A DNA stretch of 64,000 bases from Allium sativum (lineage: Eukaryota > Streptophyta > Magnoliopsida > Asparagales > Amaryllidaceae): positions 204,985,231-205,049,230 of the forward strand of contig CM060912.1 in the NCBI GenBank assembly GCA_030737875.1, read 5' to 3'. The notes under the pieces are model-generated. The model searched no databases and was not told the origin of the DNA. It saw only the letters and a program-made list of their open reading frames with translations. Below, piece by piece: positions 58,010 through 64,000 of this stretch (positions are counted from its first letter, which is position 1; the number at the start of each line of letters is the position of its first letter). Position numbers and translations under genes: made by a program.

Positions 58010-58083
58010 TTGGATCCTATTGTTTGTAGCCACTAGTTAAGCCGGGCGGGTCCGGGTAGATTTATGCTACAAACTCAACCCAA
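58010..58083 (-). ncRNA. LTR hairpin 1 (3' LTR of F)
   Basis: On the minus strand GTTTGTAGC/GCTACAAAC pair perfectly and TTGGGT/ATCCAA pair with one G-U. The arm change from the GTTTGCGGC of C is matched on the opposite arm. Confidence 0.7.
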
Positions 58084-58330
58084 CCTCGAGTTGGCCACTT
58101 TCATGTTTTGTCTAGTGTCATATTACACTTACAACCCACATGTGTCTAGTTTCAAGTCCCATGTTTACCCCACATGTCATGCCCACATTTAGGTGTATCA
58201 TAAGTGCCATATTTTCATGAAATCCCATGTCAAATTATCATGTCATAATCACGCACGTCTAACATACCCCAAAGCGTGTTTCCAACCCAAGTAAAAGCGA
58301 GTCAACATAGTAAGGGTACTATGCTACATA

Positions 58331-58536
58331 TTGGCCTCACAACATGCACGATGTCAAAAAGGGATTGGCCACAAACATGCATGGTATCATAAGGGGTTTG
58401 GCCTCAAAATATGCATAGCATCATAAGGGGTTTTTGGCCACAAACATGCATGGTATCATAAGGGAATTTGGCCAAAAATATGCATAGTATCATAAGGGAA
58501 TTTGGCCACAAACATGCATGATAACATAAGGGGTTT
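58331..58536 (-). repeat. Tandem repeat of about 37 bp in LTR F
   Basis: Five to six copies of TTTGGCCACAAACATGCATG plus a TATCATAAGGGG-like tail, with alternation between ACAAACATGC and AAAAATATGC versions. Confidence 0.85.
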
Positions 58537-58821
58537 GGGTTCATTTACATGCATAAGCCCCAAAGTCAAATCTTTGCCAATGTTTCACAAGTCAAATGGT
58601 TCCCAAAGGTTCATGCTAACATTCCATAGATAAAGATTCAAACTTGCAAGATAAACTAGGCTAAGCATAATATGAGTGGCATGATTAAGTCGCTAAAACT
58701 TAGCCCAAGGTCATAAATCATAGAAAAGAGGCAAAGTTAGGTTCACATAGGCTAGCATACTTATGTTTCATCACATTTTATCCCATGACACATTAGAACC
58801 ACCGTTAGAATCTACAAGTAG

Positions 58822-58832
58822 CTAGAACTTAC
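58822..58832 (-). other. Candidate 5' splice site in leader of F
   Basis: The minus strand reads GTAAGTTCTAG, identical to the G candidate at 43682-43692. Confidence 0.4.
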
Positions 58833-59090
58833 ATAGCGAGGCTTAGGGAAGGATCATGCATCGTCTTGACGAAGAAATGTGGCTCCTTTGTTGAAGAATC
58901 GTCATGAAACTTGCATAGCAACGTTGATTCACTCCCTTGATTTGATGTAGCAAGCTAGCACCTTTGATTTGAACCCAATTTGAATGCATAAGCCCTTGGA
59001 GTTGGAGATGGAGGCCATGATCAAGATAGATTTTGGCAGCACTTAGTTGTAGGATTGATTTTTAGTGATTTAGGTTTGGTCCTAGGGTGT

Positions 59091-59097
59091 TTTTATA
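59091..59097 (-). promoter_or_regulatory. TATA box of 3' LTR F
   Basis: TATAAAA on the minus strand in CTCTATAAAAACACC, about 485 bp from the LTR start. Confidence 0.65.
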
Positions 59098-59238
59098 GAG
59101 ATTAGGAGTAGTTTAGGCCCTTAGATTAACCCTAGGATAGATCTGAACCCTCAAAACCCGTCACAGGCCAATGGACCAGACCCAAGAGCATGTCTTGAGG
59201 AACAAGTCAGGCACACCCAGGCCAACTGGCCGACCACC

Positions 59239-59304
59239 CAAGTCGACAGGGGTGTCGACTGGGCAGTCGACACCACCTGGGGTGTGTCGACTCCCCAGTC
59301 GACT
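59239..59304. repeat. GTCGAC palindrome cluster, U3 of LTR F
   Basis: Five GTCGAC sites in 66 bp, in AAGTCGAC and GTCGACT contexts. Confidence 0.85.
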
Positions 59305-59311
59305 TGGGGGT

Positions 59312-59330
59312 GGCGGGAATTCTTCCCGCC
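59312..59330. promoter_or_regulatory. Inverted pair of E2F-like sites, U3 of LTR F
   Basis: GGCGGGAATTCTTCCCGCC contains GGCGGGAA and TTCCCGCC head to head. It occupies the same place as the pair in C, next to the GTCGAC cluster. Confidence 0.5.
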
Positions 59331-59578
59331 TCTTCTGCTTGGCTGAATTTGAAGTCTGAATTCAAATTTGAACTGTTTTTGAACTTGAAATTTTCTGAAA
59401 ACTTTGACGGGCCATAACTTGGTCATACGGACTTCGATTTTCGAAAACTCAGACTCTATTTCTCGTATTTTTCCGAGACGAACGCAATGGCATAGCCCGT
59501 TTCACTTGATTCAGATTTTATAATTAAATTCTGCCTTGATTCTCGTCTTAGCATGTTGTAAAAATCCGGGTTGTTACA

Positions 59579-59613
59579 TCCTCCCCAACTTAAAGGATTT
59601 CGTCCCCGAAATC
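59579..59613 (-). other. Polypurine tract and stem-loop (element F)
   Basis: The minus strand reads GATTTCGGGGACGAAATC (59613-59596), then AAGTTGGGGAGGA (59591-59579) at the LTR edge. Confidence 0.85.
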
Positions 59614-60939
59614 TCCAAGTTAGGAAGAACGTATCCTACCATCCATCATCCATCTACTCAAAACATCATCCACAGGCAACCATTGTCCTTAGATGATTTC
59701 TAATGCCATATGAACATATGCAGAACGTGTGTGTGTATGCTCCTTAGCTAATGCTAATAATCAGGCCTGAATGATCTCTCTAATGCAAAATATGTTTAGT
59801 GCCATGAGTCCAACATGTATGCAAATAGTCCTAGTCATATAAGTACTATATGTGTGCACAAACATTCATCCATATGCAACATCCGCATGACAACACATTC
59901 AATTTCATCCATAAACAAGTACAAATACTCGTGCATATGCAACATGAAACGTGACCGCGTCAATCTAGTATCTAATGTGTATTCGCGCATCCACGAGCAA
60001 CCACTTGCAACCATTTGCAACCATATCAATCATAACATGTTTCAAATACATGTTTACATCCATAGAGTTCTACCTAAGGTTCCCAAGATAAAATTGAGGA
60101 GATAAACAAGACAAACTCCTTACGGGGTTTGCAACAGAAACAGGACCGAGAGGATATCCACCAAGCGATAGCATGCAAGCAAGCTCTACAGGAGAACTAG
60201 GGATCAACGATATACTCTTGAAAAGAGACATGATGCGCGCGTCTAAGCCGCATTTCCTTGAGCTTAATTCCACTGTGGCTTGACCGCCTTTGACTTCATG
60301 ATTTCATAGCTCCTCGATTCCTATTTCCAAGGTATGAGTTGGAACTCATTTCACTGTCGCCTCTCGTTTCACTTTCACTTATTCTTTCCCTGGTATGCTC
60401 GGCTCAAACGTATCTGCGTACTTATGCAAGCTCTCCAAAATTCACTAGTGAATTATGGATCTCGTTTACCGATGCCAATCCATGTTACCACGTGCATTTA
60501 CTAGGGTGTTTCCTATAACCCACGCGTATGAGGAATGAACCATCCGCCTTATTGGCGAACGTTACTTGATCGGATCAGAGATTTCCGATAAATGCATCAA
60601 GTGATTCTAGGTAACTAACCATGACAGAACCCAAAAGGTTACGCGAGACTTCGAGGGTATTACCAAGGCAAGTTAAGAATTTAACTACCCTCCTTTCAAA
60701 ACCGTGAATGGCATCCCTTACTGGATAACCACTCTATCCCTAGAATCCATCCATAGCTCAACAATAGATGCATTGCTTCTAATCTCAACACTTGGCATTT
60801 ACACTCTCAATTCCAAACAAGTCATGAATAAATGGACCGACTCTCCAACCAGATTTTGGGACTAAAGTGGGACCTTCTACCATGCTAGTACTAAGGTGCA
60901 GAGACTTAACTATCGAGGCAGACTTAAATGATGCGATGA
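59614..60939 (-). other. Non-coding interior and 3' tail of F
   Basis: The tail with GTGGTTGCAA-type repeats is at about 59985-60030. The rest matches the decayed interior of G in blocks. A protease-like remnant without the active site can be traced between 60640 and 60940. No RT, RNase H or integrase was found. Confidence 0.6.
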
Positions 60940-61200
60940 TCAAAACAAAGTCTGGAAGGGATGATAGAAAAGAAAGGCTAAACCTTTAACAGAAACGATA
61001 CCACCCCTCTTAGGTACGCTAGGAATGAGAGCATACAATTGCCCTCTCGCTAACCTTGTCCTTGCCTTCCTTCGTGGAATAATCCATACCAACAAGTTGC
61101 TTATCCTTACGTCCGTGTCCTTTATCCTTGCTCTTATTACCCTTCCTTGTAACACGGTAACAGGTCTCTCGAGAACTTCCTCCATCGCATGGGAAAACAT
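60940..61200 (-). pseudogene. Gag/protease junction remnant of F
   Basis: The reading GQLYALIPSVPKRGGIVSVK then GLAFLFYH matches the start of the protease in G (GQLYALTTSIPKRGGN). The preceding residues come from a shifted gag tail. There is no DSG active site and no zinc knuckle. Confidence 0.65.
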
Positions 61201-61419
61201 TTACGTAGCTAGACAAGGATTGGTCGCAGTTAAAACTACTGTGACTACAGATGGAGGAAAGAAAGGAAAAGGGATTCGATCAAGGAAACAAAGGATAGTG
61301 CTAATGGCTTTTGGGGAATAGCCTTTAAAAACTTTTCTTGAAAAATGCTTCTTTGTAAACGGTTTTTCAAATAGTTTTCAGAAGGTTTTAAAAACTTTTG
61401 CCCAGTCTGGTAACCTTCT

Positions 61420-61431
61420 TCTCTGATACTA
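61420..61431 (-). other. Degenerate primer binding site (element F)
   Basis: TCTCTGATACTA corresponds to GCTCTGATACCA with two changes, 2 nt from the LTR start at 61434. Confidence 0.7.
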
Positions 61432-61433
61432 AA

Positions 61434-64000
61434 TGTAACACCTCACCTCCGCTAGGGTCACTCACAAAGGGAATGCACTAGGTTTGGTGAAGCATTATCG
61501 AGGTAAACATGCACAGAAATATTACAAGACAGAACATATATAAAACAACGGAAGTAAAACAAATTTCATTACCTTATAAAATAAGGTCTAAAGGCTTTTA
61601 CATCAGAATACATCAAAACCTGTCTTGCAATAGTAAAGAAGCATAAAACCTTTTTCATAAATTATTCCCCAAAATAAAGCGGTGAAGCAGCCATAGCCAA
61701 GAGAAGACCAAGCTATACATGATGATGACCTTCAAGCATAAGAGGTCTGAACTAAACAACATCATTTCCTCCCTGAAAACCTGGGAGGGGAAACGGAAGA
61801 CAAAGAGGCGAAACAAAACGGGGTCAGTCATAAAGACTGGTAAGTCCTATCTACTTCCAGTATAAAAACAGGTAAAGGTAACATGACATGCATAAACCGG
61901 AAGTAAACATAAGGATGATGACAAGATAGATAAGCTAGACCAAGATAACTGGATGAACTACTGTAGCAAGATAAACTAAGGTATTATGATAAACTACAGT
62001 GTCAAGATAAATCAAGGTATCACATCGTCAGGTTTCTATCAAGTATACTATCCCAAGGTATCTATCATGTGTAACATCCCACGGTATCTATCATGTATAA
62101 CATCCCAAGGTATTTATCATGTATATTTGCTCTGCACCTCTCGTACTAGTATCCCAACCCGCGTCATGTGTTAACTATGAATGCCCCTTGCCCAATGTCA
62201 TGTAATGGTCCATGTCAACCTAATATATAACATATGTAGGTTTTTCCCCACTCGTATGTTTCTTTCCATGTATAAGTTCAGTCCTTTTCCGTAGGCCGTA
62301 CGGGCTTTCCCATGTAGTACCATTTTATCCTTGAAATTGTCTTGGACTTTTACCCTTGATCTGGTTATGTTTTCTTACCATGAACTATCACGTGTTCACT
62401 TAGGATTTATGCCACCTAAGACCACTAGGGATTATGCTACCTAATGAACGTTCTCGTGTCTCGGTTTGGGTTTAGGCCACCTAGGGCCACTAGGGATTAT
62501 GTCACCCGTCAACCACGCCCTTTATCCCATGTATGTATCGTGAATCGTTTTCCATGTCCAGACGCACATGTATCTCAATGTGCCATCCGAGTTCCGTGGC
62601 AGGGCAAATCGAGAAATACGAAACTCGGTCGGGAGCTTTAAGTCATCTGCTAATGCAGATATCAAGGTCTGTTTTTGTACCCATGGCTATGGTCCTACGT
62701 GACCCCTCCCTCAACTACTGAAAGGCAATCCAAGAAAAATCATGTATGAGAACTACATCCCGGCCCCACTATAGCCCCACTTTCCTATGGGCCAACCTCA
62801 CCCATGACTCGATAGCAAGAACATGATCTGTTGGGAGTTCTCTGCCTTTCCGTACGTACACGATTGACTAAAGATGGTAGGTAGTCGGCGACGTGCTATC
62901 CAAGGCAAAAACAAGTGTCGTCGACTCCACGCTAATCCATCCCAGTCTTTAGGTCGCTCGCATAGCAACCAAGGCATACTCTTGGCTCTTCTACCGTAGA
63001 CCTTAACCTCTGTGAGGCCGGGTTTGATGGACCACCTGCCACCTCACAGAGAGATACCAAGAGTACCCTCACGTCCCCCGAAGCTACCACTTCGTCACCC
63101 AGTTCGTTGGAGCCTTTATCCAAGTCGGATAATTTGCTCCTCCTCGTGTGTTTAAGCGATGACCTACCGTATCGGGTTACTCATCCATTCATGAACTAGT
63201 CCCATGTCCTTGGCTAAGAATTATTACTTAGTTATACTTAACTAAGGTTTACCACTTAGCTTCTTTTCCCCGTTACCCTTGATTAACTACGATTTTCTAC
63301 CTAGTTCCTCTAACTAGGGTTTTGTCTATTGGGTTAAGTGTTGTTATTCAGGTTCATGACTTAGCCTGCCTACGAATAATGTCAAGATTGGCTAAGTATT
63401 TAAGTTCAAGGCTTAGCCCTACAAGTTGGTTAAGTATACCAAGAAGCGCATGACTTAACCCTATCAAGTCAAATTGGTTAAGTATTGGTTTGTCTTAACC
63501 CTATCAGATTATCGTGTTAGATTGATTAAGCATAAATTATCTTAATCCCATTAGATCATCGAGTCGGATTGGTTAAGTATGGGTTAGCTTAACCTCATCC
63601 ACTAACCGTATTACAAGGGTTAAGTATACTCAAAAGGTCTTGTGACTTAACCCTATCAGGTCCACATGTTAGATTGGTTAAGTATAGGTTACTTAACCTC
63701 ATTAAATCATCATGTATAATTGGTTAATTATAAGTTACTTAACGCCATTAAATTATCATGTTAAGTTGGTTAAGTATTGGTTGCTTAACCTCATTGAATT
63801 ACCAAGTTTAGATTGGTTAAGTGTTTAACTTAACCCCATCGAATTACCGTGTTTAGATTAGTTAAGTATATGTTACTTATTCCCATCTAATTACCGTGTT
63901 TAGATTAGTTAAGTCTAAATTACTTAACCCCATCTAATTACCAAGTCGGATTAGTTAAGTGTAAATTACTTAACCCCATATAATTACCAAGTCGGATTAG
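61434..64000 (-). repeat. 5' LTR of element F (first 2567 bp)
   Basis: Starts TGTAACACCTCACC and follows the 3' LTR (55180 onward) with few differences. It contains the unoccupied D target site (61448-61452), the C-rich/AG tract (61783-61795), the 26-bp triple repeat (62050-62127) and most of the GGTTAAG array (63331-64000). The hairpins and promoter lie beyond the window. Confidence 0.9.
63331..64000 (-). repeat. Array of GGTTAAG/CTTAACC modules in 5' LTR of F
   Basis: Continues to the window edge, matching 57052-57730 module by module with scattered substitutions, some of which break a module's pairing (for example CTTATTC for CTTAACC near 63876). Confidence 0.85.

Larger units (their letters stand above)
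55180..59578 (-). repeat. 3' LTR of element F (main part)
   Basis: With 49919-49937 this makes an LTR of about 4.42 kb. On the minus strand it contains paired E2F-like sites (59312-59330), a GTCGAC cluster (59239-59304), a TATA box (59091-59097), a donor candidate (58832), an array of about 37-bp repeats (58331-58536), two hairpins (58083-57904), the GGTTAAG array (57857-57052), a less AT-rich 55900-56900 stretch without genes, a 26-bp triple repeat (55772-55850) and a C-rich/AG tract (55505-55513). Confidence 0.9.
43065..64000 (+). mobile_element. Element G: non-autonomous Ty3/gypsy, carrying F and D, right end off the window
   Basis: G has a 5' LTR at 43065-47019, primer site at 47022, a decayed interior to 49398, and the first 520 bp of the 3' LTR at 49399-49918. 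There F is inserted, and the rest of the LTR lies outside the window. The interior keeps only remnants of gag and protease. ATAAC (43060-43064) is the likely left target duplication. G has the same primer site, PPT, tail and LTR architecture as A and C, but with TGTAACAACCCG ends. Confidence 0.88.
49919..64000 (-). mobile_element. Element F: pol-less Ty3/gypsy inserted in G, right end off the window
   Basis: In minus orientation it has a 3' LTR (49919-49937 plus 55180-59578, interrupted by D), PPT (59579-59591), interior (59592-61419), a degenerate primer site, and a 5' LTR from 61434 to beyond 64000. ACAAG (49914-49918) is the left target duplication. The two LTR copies are very similar over the visible 2.5 kb, so F is younger than B. 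The interior lacks pol and keeps only a gag/protease remnant. Confidence 0.88.

Overview
The window is plant nuclear heterochromatin made almost entirely of nested LTR retrotransposons. I recognise no host gene, rRNA or tRNA. The evidence for a plant is: Ty3/gypsy elements with tRNA-iMet primer sites (TGGTATCAGAGC), TGTAACACC...GGTGTTACA termini and a chromodomain integrase (Tekay-like chromovirus); a Ty1/copia gag remnant; a PIF/Harbinger transposase; and a CACTA-like element. The species cannot be read from this sequence.

Left nest (1-32363). Element B is a minus-strand, LARD-like retrotransposon with LTRs of about 6 kb and a non-coding interior of about 1.4 kb. Its left LTR is interrupted at 10014/10015 by E, the 3' part of another giant LTR. 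E is itself interrupted by A (1-7331, minus), the only element here with recognisable gag, protease, reverse transcriptase (RT) fragments, RNase H, integrase and chromodomain. The right LTR of B is interrupted by C (22643-31802, plus), a complete gag-only element with near-identical LTRs, an intact 302-codon gag and target duplication GTTTG.

Middle (32364-43064). This is older debris: a CACTA-like non-autonomous element, a minus-strand copia gag pseudogene, AT-rich DNA without recognisable genes, a GC-rich perfect hairpin, a broken PIF/Harbinger transposase (minus), an 8 x 20 bp minisatellite, and LTR fragments of the giant-LTR lineage.

Right nest (43065-64000). Element G (plus; gag and protease remnants only) carries F (minus, also pol-less) in its 3' LTR. 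The 3' LTR of F carries D, a 5.2 kb solo LTR with target duplication TCCGC. Both F and G run off the right edge. The order of insertion was therefore G, then F, then D.

How the parts work together. A, C, F and G share the PBS (A, C and G; degenerate in F), the PPT with an adjacent stem-loop, and a 3' tail of 10-bp repeats. All four also share a duplicated LTR hairpin whose arms change while pairing is kept. A has the pol-type genes; C has only gag; F and G have neither intact. This looks like a family of non-autonomous elements that keep the RNA signals of an autonomous partner. The most novel material is in the LTRs: the covarying hairpin pair, arrays of inverted GGTTAAG/CTTAACC modules, paired E2F-like sites beside palindrome clusters in U3, and a possible 2.5-3.3 kb leader intron enclosing the hairpins.
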